From Clostridium_AD sp964467165 (GTDB lineage: Bacteria > Bacillota > Clostridia > Clostridiales > Clostridiaceae): a stretch of 64,000 bases of DNA. Positions 36,564-46,317 of this stretch are shown here, piece by piece; the first letter of the stretch is position 1, and each line of letters starts with the position of its first letter. The notes under the pieces were generated by a model. That model saw nothing but the letters and a program-made list of their open reading frames with translations, was not told the DNA's origin and did no database searches. The translations under genes and the position numbers were made by a program. Location of the stretch: the NCBI GenBank assembly GCA_964467165.1, contig CAYXOL010000005.1, positions 62,001-126,000 of the forward strand, given 5' to 3'.

Positions 36564-38333
36564 ATGAAAAATATATTTAAAGCATTTATATTCATTATTT
36601 TAACTTTTGCATTGTGTATGCCTATGCAAAGAATAGTTAAGGCTAGTACCTATGCAGATATGGGTTCCAAAAAAAATGTGGTAGTTAGTAAACCTTGGAC
36701 AGTGAGTTTTAATAAATCATTGATTGCTACTACTGTTAATACCACAAACATTAAGGTGGTAGATCAGGATAGTAAACCTATAGACATTAAAGTTAGCTTA
36801 GCTAATAGCAATAAAAATGTAGTAGTAACTCCTGTAAAAAATTATGAAAACAAGAGTGCATATACTTTGATAGTTACGGAAAAGGTTAAATCTACAGATG
36901 GAAGTCCTCTTCCTAAAGAAGTAAGAATGAATTTTACAACTGAAGGTGTACCTGCACCTGCAAAACCAAGTGAATTCACTGTATGCATTGATCCAGCTCA
37001 GTACTTTAAAGACATAACTGGTGCAAGTGGTGCTAAGGCTAAGGATATAAACTTAAGTGTAGCATTAAAACTAGGTGACATGCTAAAAACAAGAGGGTTT
37101 AAAGTAGTATATACTAGAGATAGTGATGCAGTATCTTGGAATGTGGGTAATGAAGATGATGTAAAAGCTTCAATAGCGAAAAATGCAAATGCAAATGTGT
37201 TTTTGAGCATAAACACTAATTCATACACAGTAAATACTTCCAATGGAATTGAAACATATTATCTACCTGATGATGATAATAATAAGATGCTCGCAGGTCT
37301 TTTACAAAGTGAACTTATAAAGGCAACAGAGGCTAATGATAGGGGACTAAAAGAAGGAGGCTTTGATATATTAAAGAAGACAAGCTGTCCAGCGGTAGTC
37401 TTGGAATTAGGGTTCTTAAGTAATCTAGAAGAAGAGAAATTATTAACTAGTGAGGAATGTCAAAATAATGAAGCAAAGGCTATAGCTAATGGGCTAATGA
37501 AATATGCGGGATTCGCAAATACGGATACCTATTACGATTCTTTATTTGATATATCTTCAGTTGGAGATGTAACAGTTAATTTAGAAGTTGGTGACGTATA
37601 TACCTTCCCTAAAACTATGAAGGCCACCATGAGTAATAACTCAATAAAATCGGTTGAAGTAGGTTGGTCTGACACGTCAGTTGCTTTAACTGATGTAGGT
37701 ACTTATACATATGAGGGAGTTATAAAAAAATATGATGACAATGCTAGAGTTATAATTAATGTAAAAGAGGCAACTATAAAAAAATATAAAGTAGTTTTAG
37801 ACCCAGGTCATGGAGGTGCGGATTCAGGCGCAGTAGGAGCAATGGGTACTAAAGAAAAGACAATAGTACTAGCAATTGCTTCAAAAGTAGGAAATATCTT
37901 AGCTAAGAATGGTGTGGACGTTGTATATACAAGAACAATAGATAAAACCCAGAGCCTTCAAGCAAAATGTGATGTCTCAAACAATGCTAAACCAAATTAT
38001 TTTGTAAGTATTCATGCAAATAGCTATTCAGCTCCAACTGTAAGTGGGATTGAAACTTTTTATAAGAGTGGCAGTGTAGCTGGCCAAAAGCTAGCCCAAG
38101 CTGTTCAAACTGAGTTAATTAAATCGACCGGAAGAGTAGATAGGAAGATAAAAACTGCAGGGTTTTATGTTTTAAATAATACAAATACTACAGCTATATT
38201 GGTAGAAACATCATTCCTGTCAAATGCAACAGAAGAAAAATTATTACTTACAGAGGCTTACCAAATAAAATTAGCGAAGGCAATTTCAACTGGTATTTTA
38301 AAAAGTTTAGGAATTACTAATATAGTATTTTAA
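36564..38333 (+). CDS. Secreted N-acetylmuramoyl-L-alanine amidase with two amidase-3 domains, first one degenerate
   Basis: The roughly 589-residue exported protein has a signal peptide (1-28), a Big/SLH-like immunoglobulin-type domain (about 35-130) and two amidase_3 domains. The second (about 412-589) keeps the zinc and catalytic residues: His416 (DPGHGG), Glu in TKEKT, His484 (SIHANS), Glu548 (VETSFLSN). The first (about 137-325) has Gln146 where the first His should be (DPAQYF) and Asn217 in SINTNS, so it should not bind zinc. A short Big-like segment lies between them. ATG 36564 follows GGGGGGA. Confidence 0.9.
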   Translation: MKNIFKAFIFIILTFALCMPMQRIVKASTYADMGSKKNVVVSKPWTVSFNKSLIATTVNTTNIKVVDQDSKPIDIKVSLANSNKNVVVTPVKNYENKSAYTLIVTEKVKSTDGSPLPKEVRMNFTTEGVPAPAKPSEFTVCIDPAQYFKDITGASGAKAKDINLSVALKLGDMLKTRGFKVVYTRDSDAVSWNVGNEDDVKASIAKNANANVFLSINTNSYTVNTSNGIETYYLPDDDNNKMLAGLLQSELIKATEANDRGLKEGGFDILKKTSCPAVVLELGFLSNLEEEKLLTSEECQNNEAKAIANGLMKYAGFANTDTYYDSLFDISSVGDVTVNLEVGDVYTFPKTMKATMSNNSIKSVEVGWSDTSVALTDVGTYTYEGVIKKYDDNARVIINVKEATIKKYKVVLDPGHGGADSGAVGAMGTKEKTIVLAIASKVGNILAKNGVDVVYTRTIDKTQSLQAKCDVSNNAKPNYFVSIHANSYSAPTVSGIETFYKSGSVAGQKLAQAVQTELIKSTGRVDRKIKTAGFYVLNNTNTTAILVETSFLSNATEEKLLLTEAYQIKLAKAISTGILKSLGITNIVF

Positions 38334-38342
38334 CTTCACTAA

Positions 38343-38392
38343 GTGAAGTGAAAAAGAGTAAAATATATAGGAATATATTTCACTCTTTTTTT
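38343..38392 (+). terminator. Terminator after the amidase gene
   Basis: AAAGAGTAAAATATAT pairs with ATATATTTCACTCTTT (one mismatch) and is followed by T residues. Confidence 0.85.
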
Positions 38393-38462
38393 CTTTGCTA
38401 ATATACATAATTGCATTATAATTATATTAGGATATTATGTTTAAATAATTGGGGGTTCCTAG

Positions 38463-39140
38463 ATGAAAAAATCCGTATTAGCTTTGATAAGATTATTTTC
38501 AGGCCTTTTTTTATACGCGGTTGGTATAGTTTTCACTATTAATGCAAACTTAGGATTATCTCCTTGGGATGTTTTTCACCAAGGTATAGCAAAGATTTCA
38601 GGTATTACAATGGGACAAGCAAGTATTATGGCTGGGTTAGTAATTGTAATATTAGATTGGGTACTGGGGGAAAAGGTCGGGATAGGTACAATATTAAATA
38701 TGTTGTTTATAGGTATCTTTATGGACTTATTGATGCTTAATCATCTAGTGCCTATCTTTAATAATATAATAGCAAGAGTAATAATGATGCTTCTTGGGAT
38801 GTTTATTATAGGGATTGCTAGCTATTTTTATATCAGTGCAGCACTGGGTTCGGGACCTAGAGATGGTTTAATGGTATCATTAACAAAACGTACAGCAAAA
38901 TCAGTAAGATTTATTAGAAATTGTATTGAGTTTACAGTATTAGTTGTTGGTTATTTTTTAGGAGGGACTGTAGGCTTTGGAACATTAGTTATGGTAATTG
39001 GGGGAGGATATTTTGTTCAATTTGCCTTTAAAATATTTAAATTTGATGTTAGAAAAGTCCAACATAAATTTATTGATTATTATATAAAACTTATAAAGGA
39101 CAGGTTAGTAGATAAGAAAGAAGATGCTAACATTAATTAA
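38463..39140 (+). CDS. YczE/YitT-like membrane protein
   Basis: The 225-residue integral membrane protein has five to six helices. Family motifs include LGLSPWDVFHQGIAKISG near the N-terminus and GSGPRDGLMVSL in the second half, which are repeats of the same loop. Members are annotated YczE/YyaS. The biochemical role is not established. Single gene, flanked by terminators on both sides. Confidence 0.8.
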   Translation: MKKSVLALIRLFSGLFLYAVGIVFTINANLGLSPWDVFHQGIAKISGITMGQASIMAGLVIVILDWVLGEKVGIGTILNMLFIGIFMDLLMLNHLVPIFNNIIARVIMMLLGMFIIGIASYFYISAALGSGPRDGLMVSLTKRTAKSVRFIRNCIEFTVLVVGYFLGGTVGFGTLVMVIGGGYFVQFAFKIFKFDVRKVQHKFIDYYIKLIKDRLVDKKEDANIN

Positions 39141-39176
39141 CCTGCTGCAAATTTATAAAGGGTAACTCTTTCCATG

Positions 39177-39216
39177 AGAAAATAGGGCAACAATTATTGT
39201 TGCTCTATTTTGATTT
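39177..39216 (+). terminator. Terminator after the YczE-like gene
   Basis: AAAATAGGGCAACAA pairs with TTGTTGCTCTATTTT around a 3-nt loop. Confidence 0.82.
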
Positions 39217-39243
39217 ATTATATTTCCTAATAAGAGTTCGGCC

Positions 39244-39559
39244 ATGACGTTACGAAGTGTAAATGGCGATGATGAAATAAAAGCAATAATGGAGGTAGAA
39301 CCCTTAAAGTTTTATGTAACCAGCCTAACAGTTAGAATAACTGCAACTGAGAACCTTCACAAAAGCTGCTACTTATGGAGACTTGTATATGGGTTCGGAT
39401 CTGGTATTTAATAGCACCGAGGTTTCCATATTTATTAATGGGAAAGAATATAAGAACCTGACAGCTGGAGACTCAGGAGGACAACAAAACTATAACACAC
39501 CTCCAATCGGAGATAGTAAGGCCTATGTGAAGATTTTGGTTAAGAGTAGTGGAAAGTAA
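39244..39559 (+). pseudogene. Remnant of an unidentified protein gene (frameshifted)
   Basis: Two reading frames abut. The first encodes ...PLKFYVTSLTVRITATENL and then runs into nonsense and a stop. The next frame continues with FTKAATYGDLYMGSDLVFNS and IFINGKEYKNLTAGDSGG, ending at 39559. One frameshift near 39360 would join them. Protein family not recognised; a surface or secreted beta-rich protein is possible. Confidence 0.45.
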
Positions 39560-39646
39560 TATAAAGTAGATATACAGTAAAGAGAGCACTATATTTTTCG
39601 AAAAACTTGACAGTTATAATGATATTATAATAATATTATATAAATG

Positions 39647-39678
39647 GAATAGTTCCAGATGGAACTATTCTTTTTTTA
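39647..39678 (+). terminator. Hairpin with T-tract upstream of EFR1 remnant
   Basis: GAATAGTTCC pairs perfectly with GGAACTATTC around AGAT, followed by seven T residues. A TTGACA at 39607 precedes it, so this may have been a leader attenuator of the now-decayed gene downstream. Confidence 0.72.
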
Positions 39679-39710
39679 AAATATTATTTAGTATAGGAGT
39701 GTTTTTTTCT

Positions 39711-39840
39711 ATGAGTACAACAATTTATTATTTTAGTGGTACAGGGAATGATTTATACTAGCTTTACACCTTATGAAAAAGATAAGAATTTCTGGACAGA
39801 CAAGAAATGTAATAGCTGTGGCACATGTTCGAGGATATAA
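39711..39840 (+). pseudogene. Remnant of an EFR1-type flavodoxin-ferredoxin gene
   Basis: The piece begins MSTTIYYFSGTGND, the typical EFR1 flavodoxin N-terminus, then meets a stop after 16 residues. It resumes with YEKDKNFWTDKKCNSCGTC, the first ferredoxin cluster of the same family. About 150 residues between them are deleted. Confidence 0.72.
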
Positions 39841-39850
39841 GGTTTTTGTG

Positions 39851-40294
39851 GTGAAAAAGGTATATTTTAAAGCTATTGATTCATATTCCAAAACAGAAGA
39901 GATAAGTACTGCTATAAAGCAACTTGGAATGGGCTGTGCATAAAGAGGTGGAAAACTTGCACAACATGCAAACTCCATACCTAAGATAAAATCTTTTAAT
40001 GAACGGCTTGCAGAATATGCTTATGCGGCTACAGTGGATAAGCATAATATATATATAACTTTTGCTTTTAATATAACTAGAAACTGTGATTGTGATGGTC
40101 ATAATATGAAACCAATAGTAAATGACGTTGGGGTTTTTGCCTCAACTGGCCCAGTGGCAATGGATAAAGCTTGTCTTGATGTTATTGATAAAAATAATGG
40201 TAAAACTATATTTAGAAGAGGAAGATCTACTCTTGATTATGCAGAAAAAATAGGTTTAGGTAGTAAAGAATATGAACTTATCGAAATAAAATAA
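39851..40294 (+). pseudogene. Remnant of a DUF362 iron-sulfur protein gene
   Basis: The C-terminal part of a DUF362 family protein is readable: KQLGMGCA, then a TAA stop at 39941 where the family has Ser, then RGGKLAQHA, FNITRNCDCDGHNMKP and DVGVFASTGPVAMDKACLD. The N-terminal half is absent. The part after the stop is still open for 86 codons from an internal ATG, but without a proper N-terminus it is unlikely to work. Confidence 0.75.
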
Positions 40295-40470
40295 TATTCC
40301 AAGGTAAAAGAATATGATTTAATGCGTTTGAAGATGGAATTTAGGTTCTTTAACAAATGCATTTTTTGCTTTGAAATGATTTAATGTTAAGAAAAATATT
40401 TGGAAAATATTTAGAATTTTTTCGAATTATGTTATAATTTTAGATGTTATGATAGAGAGGTAATAAACAT

Positions 40471-42012
40471 ATGGATAAGAGTAGTTTATTTGCAGCATTT
40501 TCATTAGTTTCTGTATTTATATATATTTATGTCGGAGTCTACACATTTAGGCAGAATGCAAAATCAATTATCCATAGATTTTTCCTTCTATTATGTACAA
40601 GTTATGCAATTTGGTCTTTTGCTTATGCTTTTGCGTATGTATCAAAGGATAGAAATGTGTTTGCTTTATGGAACAAGATATCCGCTATTGGGTGGTGTAG
40701 TTTTAGTGCAATTTCATTATATTTAGTACTTTTAATAACAGAAAATACAATGATGAAGAAAAGGATAGTTAAGATTTTGATATTTTTACCGGCAGTTTTG
40801 TTTTTGTATATGGCAGTATTTTTATTTGGAGAGGGAATTAAAACTCCATTGCTTATAAGTAATATTTTTTATACGGGAGATTTTCTATATAATTTTTCAT
40901 TTTTACTCATAAGCATAATAATTTTATTTATCTGGGGATTAAAAACTGATAGTAAAAGGATAAAAAAACAATCAGAAATATTAGTATTGTCAACTATAAT
41001 TCCATTTTGTCTAAATCTATTGACTCAAACAATATTACCTATGTTTGGGATTGTAAATTTTCCCAATATGGGGCAATTGTATTCTGTTATTATGATTATG
41101 GGAATTTATGTAGTAATTACGAAATATAAGTTTTTAAGACTTCCAGAGGAGTTCTTGATAGATGAAATTGGAAATAGGATAATTGATATGGTTATATTAT
41201 TAGATGAAAAATCGGAGATAGTTAGAGTTTCTAAGCATACTTTAAGTCTGTTAAATTTTGAAAAGGATGAACTACTAAATAAAAATATTAGTTATTTATT
41301 TGACGAAAATACTAAGAATAAAATTGGCATAGACAATATTCAAATACAGGAAAAAAAGTATAGTGATATAGAAATATTAAGTAAGTGTGGCGAAAAAATC
41401 CCAACCAACATAATCTACATACCTATCTTTGATAAGAAAATTCATGATTTTATTGGAGCAATTTTTGTTATACAGGATATTAGCATAGAATATGAATTGA
41501 GAAGGAAAAATGAAGAACTGCAAGAGAAAACTATTAGAGATGGTTTGACTAAATTATATAACCATCAATATTCAGTAGAAATAATTAGAAGAGAAGTAAA
41601 TAAACTTAATGAAGAAGTAAATAAAAAGGAATTATCGCTGATGATGCTTGATATTGATTTTTTCAAATATGTTAATGATACTTTTGGTCATCTATATGGA
41701 GATTATGTTCTTGAAACTCTATCCAATATTTTAGTTAATAATGTAAATGATAAAGGATATGTTGGAAGATTTGGGGGAGAAGAATTTATAATAATACTTC
41801 CTCAAATAGCAATTGATGAAGCTTGTGATATAGGTGAAAAAATAAGAAATGAAATTGAAAAATATGAATTTAATAAGGCGTTGAAAATAACAATAAGCAT
41901 AGGAATAAAGCAATTTAGTAATGAATCCTCCATGGAACTTGTTAAAAATGCTGACGATCTATTGTATAAAGCCAAACAAAACGGAAGGAATCGAATAGAA
42001 TTTGAAAACTAG
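40471..42012 (+). CDS. Membrane-anchored diguanylate cyclase (7TM-PAS-GGDEF)
   Basis: The 513-residue protein has a 7TM sensor region similar to histidine-kinase N-terminal 7TM domains (about 1-220), a PAS domain (about 230-345) and a GGDEF domain (about 350-513). The active loop is GRFGGEEFIIILP, so c-di-GMP synthesis is expected. It also shows DGLTKLYNHQY and NDTFGHLYGDYVL. Single gene; signal unknown. Confidence 0.92.
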   Translation: MDKSSLFAAFSLVSVFIYIYVGVYTFRQNAKSIIHRFFLLLCTSYAIWSFAYAFAYVSKDRNVFALWNKISAIGWCSFSAISLYLVLLITENTMMKKRIVKILIFLPAVLFLYMAVFLFGEGIKTPLLISNIFYTGDFLYNFSFLLISIIILFIWGLKTDSKRIKKQSEILVLSTIIPFCLNLLTQTILPMFGIVNFPNMGQLYSVIMIMGIYVVITKYKFLRLPEEFLIDEIGNRIIDMVILLDEKSEIVRVSKHTLSLLNFEKDELLNKNISYLFDENTKNKIGIDNIQIQEKKYSDIEILSKCGEKIPTNIIYIPIFDKKIHDFIGAIFVIQDISIEYELRRKNEELQEKTIRDGLTKLYNHQYSVEIIRREVNKLNEEVNKKELSLMMLDIDFFKYVNDTFGHLYGDYVLETLSNILVNNVNDKGYVGRFGGEEFIIILPQIAIDEACDIGEKIRNEIEKYEFNKALKITISIGIKQFSNESSMELVKNADDLLYKAKQNGRNRIEFEN

Positions 42013-42057
42013 TAATAATAGGTTAAGAAATTAACTTGAACTTAGGAGGCGTTATAT

Positions 42058-43008
42058 ATCAAGCAAATAAAGGGATACTTAATGATTGCATTAGCAGGAA
42101 TCTTATGGGGAACCATAGGTTTGTTTGGGAAAATATTTTTTAAATTTGGATTTGATCCAAAGCTTGTGGTGTTTTGTAGACTATTTGTAGGATTTCTTAT
42201 AATGTTTATATTTGTTTTATTTAAAGATAAAAAATTATTAAAACTTGATAAAAGGGGGTTAAAGTATACCGCGTTAATCGGTATCGTTTCGCAAGCACTT
42301 TTTAATTTGATATATTTTGAAACAATAAAAAGGACTACTATATCCACAGCGGTTATTTTATTATACACAGCGCCGATTTTTTTAATAATTATGGGTAGGA
42401 TATTTTATAAGGAACCTCTAACCCCAATTAAAGTTTCTGCACTTTTTTTATGTGTTATAGGCTGCTTTTTAACAGTTACCGGGGGCTCATTGGATACTTT
42501 AAATATCAATTCAATAGGGGTTCTACTGGGAATAGGATCGGGATTTACTTATGCTTTAGTTACAATTATAAGTAAAGTAATTATAAATGATTATCATCCA
42601 TTAACCATTATTTTATATAGTTTTCTGTTTGGGTGGATATTTTTAGTGCCATTTTCAAGCCCGTTAGATCTTTTGCAAATAAAGTATAGTATGCCTATAG
42701 TAGCAAGTATTGTAGGCCTGGGGTTAATTCCAACAGTACTTTCATACATTTTGTATATTACGGGCTTATCTTATGGTGTTGAAGCATCAAAAGCAGGCAT
42801 AATATGCTCATTAGAAATCGTGGTTTCTGTTATTATTTCCTATTTATTTTTTGATGAAGTGATTTTAGGAGTTAAACTATTGGGGATTATAATGGCTTTA
42901 GGTTCTATTATAATAATTAATTTTGATAGACGTGGAGTAATTATTGTTGAAAAACATGGAAATGCAGAGGGAAATCTGAACTGCATAAATGATAGTATAG
43001 AAGATTAA
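42058..43008 (+). CDS. EamA-family transporter, apparent ATC start
   Basis: The roughly 316-residue ten-helix DMT/EamA permease carries signatures GILWGTIGLFGKIFF, FRRTTISTAVILLYTAPIF-like and EASKAGIICSLEIVVSV. The nearest ATG (42082) would lack the usual first residues. The frame upstream reads KQIKGYLM, typical for the family, and an AGGAGG site lies 8 nt before an ATC codon at 42058. Translation may therefore start at ATC, or a former ATG has mutated and ATG 42082 is used weakly. Confidence 0.82.
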   Translation: MKQIKGYLMIALAGILWGTIGLFGKIFFKFGFDPKLVVFCRLFVGFLIMFIFVLFKDKKLLKLDKRGLKYTALIGIVSQALFNLIYFETIKRTTISTAVILLYTAPIFLIIMGRIFYKEPLTPIKVSALFLCVIGCFLTVTGGSLDTLNINSIGVLLGIGSGFTYALVTIISKVIINDYHPLTIILYSFLFGWIFLVPFSSPLDLLQIKYSMPIVASIVGLGLIPTVLSYILYITGLSYGVEASKAGIICSLEIVVSVIISYLFFDEVILGVKLLGIIMALGSIIIINFDRRGVIIVEKHGNAEGNLNCINDSIED

Positions 43009-43036
43009 ATATATGCTCTAAAAATTATAGAGTAAT

Positions 43037-44083
43037 TTATTTAATCTCTATTTTAGTGATCTTATCCACAATATTCCACCATGTCTTACCGGGGGCTAAT
43101 GGCAAACTACTACCTTGTTCATCAGTTAGAATGGTTTGAGAGGTTGGATTTTTCTTAGACCAGTGCATTTTAATAAACTTACCGTTGCTAATAACGTAAC
43201 CATCTCCATTTCCCACAAGTGCAATATCTAAATGAAGTCCATCCACTTGTGTTTTAATGGAAGTGATTTGCACCACTATATTTTTAAATACTAAAGGAAG
43301 ATTATCATCTTTATTAGTTGAAGATACTCCGTCCATGCTTTTAAAGTAAACCCCATCTTTATAGGTGTAACTGGTGTTGTAATATTTGTTAACTTTCAAA
43401 AGAACTTCATTAGCAGGTGACAGTTTATCGCTATCCCAGTAGCTTTTGTCAAATTTAAATTTTACTGTAGACGTGGTTGCATAATCTTTTGCTTTCACAA
43501 GAGCTCTTAATTTTTCAGTAGAAGTATAAAGGTTATGAGGAGCTTTACGGGAGGAATCTCTCCAATAAGTAGAAGCATAGGACATTTCATTCATACTCAT
43601 TAGGTTTTTACTTTTTATTTCGTTAAGGGCCTCCTGGCTACCGCCACAATGAGCAAAGGGAAGGTTATATTCTCTTGAGATATCTAAGAAATAAGATCTA
43701 GCACTTCTAATTGGACCAACCTTCTGGGCATCTCCACTTTGAAATAATGCAATAAATCTAGGAATACCTCCTTCAGCCATGGTTTCATAGACAAGGTCTG
43801 CGGCATTTAATCCAGATTGTGGTCTGGCATCTAAGGAGTTCTCTACTATGGCAAGCACAGCAATATTATCTAACACTTCTTTTTTTACCTCTTCTCCAGT
43901 ATAGGCAGCATAGTATTTTTGCTGGACCCTCACTGGTGCCTCTGTTTTTAGAGGTGCAGGTAGGCTAGGAGTAGGAGTAGGAGTAGGAGTAGGTTCGATT
44001 TTCTTTGTGCAACCCGCTGCAATAAAGCATAGTGTGATAATTATACATAATAAGGACTTGGATTTATTTTTCAAATTAAACAT
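43037..44083 (-). CDS. DUF3048 lipoprotein (YerB-like)
   Basis: The 348-residue exported lipoprotein has a signal peptide with lipobox IAAGC (Cys25 region), a TP-repeat spacer (TPTPTPTPSLPAP) and a DUF3048 domain with YETMAEGGIPRFIALFQ and GPIRSARSYFLD. Function unknown; located at the outer membrane face. A weak hairpin (43016-43032) lies between it and the convergent permease gene. Confidence 0.9.
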   Translation of the reverse strand: MFNLKNKSKSLLCIIITLCFIAAGCTKKIEPTPTPTPTPSLPAPLKTEAPVRVQQKYYAAYTGEEVKKEVLDNIAVLAIVENSLDARPQSGLNAADLVYETMAEGGIPRFIALFQSGDAQKVGPIRSARSYFLDISREYNLPFAHCGGSQEALNEIKSKNLMSMNEMSYASTYWRDSSRKAPHNLYTSTEKLRALVKAKDYATTSTVKFKFDKSYWDSDKLSPANEVLLKVNKYYNTSYTYKDGVYFKSMDGVSSTNKDDNLPLVFKNIVVQITSIKTQVDGLHLDIALVGNGDGYVISNGKFIKMHWSKKNPTSQTILTDEQGSSLPLAPGKTWWNIVDKITKIEIK

Positions 44084-44276
44084 CTCCTAACAAATTCAAA
44101 ATAGTAAGGGTGTTACTTCTTTACTATTATAATACATTATAAAAGAGAATAAAACATTGCGAAATACAAAATTATCAAATTAATTTGATTCTTTAACTTG
44201 CCATTAATTTTAATATAATGTAAAGTAATAGGATAATCAATTTCAAAAGCAAGTTAGCTTTGAAAGGTAGGGAGAA

Positions 44277-45443
44277 ATGATAATAGATAAAAAATTATTA
44301 AAATACTGTTTATATGCTACGGCCACAGTGATTCTAATTTACATGGGTGTAATAATTTTGAATAATATAGGTAGTATATTTTCTGTATTAACAGGTACAA
44401 TAGGAAGAATTATTGGACTTGTGAAACCGCTCCTTATGGCATTAGTAATTGCATATTTATTAAAGCCAATTGTAAATAGTATTGCAAATTTTTTAGAGAA
44501 GAATAAAATTTTTAAAAAGGTATCCACAAGAAGAGCAATTGGAATTTTATGCGTATATACACTAGTAATTGCAGTTTTTGTAGCAATTATAAGCGGAATA
44601 TATATTATGGTTGGAGGGAAACTTTCTAATAATATAACTATAACTAATATGACAGAATACCTAACTAATTATTTGAAAAACTCAACATTGTCTGTAAGTG
44701 CTATTAGTGAAAAATTGCAAAGCTTGAATATATTAGGCGGAAATTTAAATGAGAAAATTGCCCAAATTGTAAGCTATGTGCAATCGTATTTTTCTGCAAG
44801 TATTGGATCAATGACAAATTCCTTTGTTTCTATAGGGGGTAATATTGCCTCATTTTTAATAGCTATAGTTTTAAGTATTTATTTAATGCAAGACTCTGAG
44901 TACTTTATAGATTTATGGAATAAAATTTTTAACCTTATATTTGGAAAAAGTAGTGCAGGCAGTAAAATTAAAGATGTTTTACATACAATTGATGATACAT
45001 TTTACAAATATATACGAGGACAATTGCTAGAAGCATGCGTTGTTGGAGTTTTATCCGGCGTAGTGCTGTATTTTATTGGAATAGATTATGCTTTGATAAT
45101 AGGAATTATTGCGGGTATTTGCAATATGATACCGTATATTGGGCCTATTGTTGGAACCATACTCGCAGTTATTATGGCACTGCTTAGTGGACAACCTATT
45201 ACAGCAGTATGGGCAACTATTGGAATGATTTTAGTTCAACAAGTTGACAATAACTTTCTAGCACCCAAAATTGTGGGTGATAGTGTAGGACTTCATCCAG
45301 TATTCACAATGCTTGCCATTATTATGGGAGGAAGCTTAGGCGGACTTGTAGGCATGCTTATAGCGGTACCTGTTGCTGCTTCACTTAAGATATTAATTGC
45401 TAGATGGTATAATTCTCATATGGAAAGAGCAACTACAGAGTAA
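44277..45443 (+). CDS. AI-2E family permease (YtvI/PerM-like)
   Basis: The 388-residue membrane protein has about eight helices. Family signatures include GLVKPLLMALVIAYLLKP at the N-terminus, the GIDYALIIGIIAGICNMIPYIGPIVG segment region, and QQVDNNFLAPKIVG near the C-terminus. Family members export small molecules or act as ion antiporters; the substrate cannot be read from sequence. Confidence 0.88.
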   Translation: MIIDKKLLKYCLYATATVILIYMGVIILNNIGSIFSVLTGTIGRIIGLVKPLLMALVIAYLLKPIVNSIANFLEKNKIFKKVSTRRAIGILCVYTLVIAVFVAIISGIYIMVGGKLSNNITITNMTEYLTNYLKNSTLSVSAISEKLQSLNILGGNLNEKIAQIVSYVQSYFSASIGSMTNSFVSIGGNIASFLIAIVLSIYLMQDSEYFIDLWNKIFNLIFGKSSAGSKIKDVLHTIDDTFYKYIRGQLLEACVVGVLSGVVLYFIGIDYALIIGIIAGICNMIPYIGPIVGTILAVIMALLSGQPITAVWATIGMILVQQVDNNFLAPKIVGDSVGLHPVFTMLAIIMGGSLGGLVGMLIAVPVAASLKILIARWYNSHMERATTE

Positions 45444-45471
45444 ACTAAGCTGGAGAGATTTACAAAAAATA

Positions 45472-45506
45472 AGAAAGGTATCTTTATAGATGCCTTTTAT
45501 TTTTTT
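45472..45506. terminator. Terminator between convergent genes
   Basis: AAAGGTATCT pairs with AGATGCCTTT (one G-U) around TTAT, with T residues on the plus strand and A residues upstream, so it can serve both directions. Confidence 0.82.
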
Positions 45507-45517
45507 GATTAATATTA

Positions 45518-46009
45518 TTATAGTATTCTTCTTGCTGTATTATAATTTGGCATATATTTTAGTTCCATTATTTTGACACTTGACCCTGGTTTAGGAGAAT
45601 GTATAAATTGTCCGTCTCCTACATAAATGCCAACATGACTTATTGTGGAACCAAAAAAAACTAAATCTCCTATACGTAAGTTAGATTTACTAACCACGGT
45701 GCCTTTTGAGGTTTGACTTTCGGCGGTGCGTGGTAATGTTATTTTGAAATGATTATAAACATGCATAGTAAAACCAGAGCAATCAAATCCAGATTTGGTA
45801 GTTCCCCCTCTTTTATAGGGTGTGCCTGTGAGTTGCTTTGCATAGGCCACAAGAGTAGCACCTGTAAGCTTCGTTTGTTTTGCAGCTGAGGCAACAATAT
45901 TTGTTTCCAATACAGTTTGCTTAGCTTGTACATTAACACTGCTTATACTTATTGAACTTGCAACTAATAATGCAAGAACAAATGATGTAACCCTTTTAGC
46001 ATTTTTCAT
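45518..46009 (-). CDS. Secreted NlpC/P60 endopeptidase
   Basis: The 163-residue protein has a signal peptide (about 1-30, ending VQAKQ) and an NlpC/P60 domain. Catalytic Cys is in KSGFDCSGFTMHVY and His in ISHVGIYVGDGQFIHSP. It cleaves peptidoglycan stem peptides. The start at 46009 follows GGGGGACT; a longer reading from 46024 overlaps that site. Confidence 0.93.
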   Translation of the reverse strand: MKNAKRVTSFVLALLVASSISISSVNVQAKQTVLETNIVASAAKQTKLTGATLVAYAKQLTGTPYKRGGTTKSGFDCSGFTMHVYNHFKITLPRTAESQTSKGTVVSKSNLRIGDLVFFGSTISHVGIYVGDGQFIHSPKPGSSVKIMELKYMPNYNTARRIL

Positions 46010-46222
46010 CCATAGTCCCCCCATGTTTAAAATTGTAAACGTTATCCATTTGTGGTATTCTAAATAAATATGTAAATTTATTCTATAAAATATACATTAC
46101 TGTGATTATACTAAGTTATTTTGAAAAGTCAATAGATTCTAAAGAAATAGTAACAAAATAGTTACAAAAATAATGTGTATTAAATATAGTGGTAGAGAAA
46201 TAGTGCATATCTAACAAAAATG

Positions 46223-46252
46223 TTTAGTAAAAAGAATTGAATTTTTACTAAA
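46223..46252. promoter_or_regulatory. 11-bp inverted repeat upstream of galK, candidate operator
   Basis: TTTAGTAAAAA and TTTTTACTAAA flank GAATTGAA. It lies about 65 bp upstream of the galK start and has no T-tract. It could bind the LacI-type regulator encoded at 50150. Confidence 0.45.
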
Positions 46253-46317
46253 AAAGTGATAATCTATAGATATAGATGTATAGAAAGAACAATTTATCAT
46301 TAAAAGGAGACTAAAAT

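Noticed and set aside
39733..39978. 81-codon minus-strand frame in the decayed region
   Set aside because: The plus strand in the same place reads as EFR1 and DUF362 remnants, so the antisense frame is accidental.
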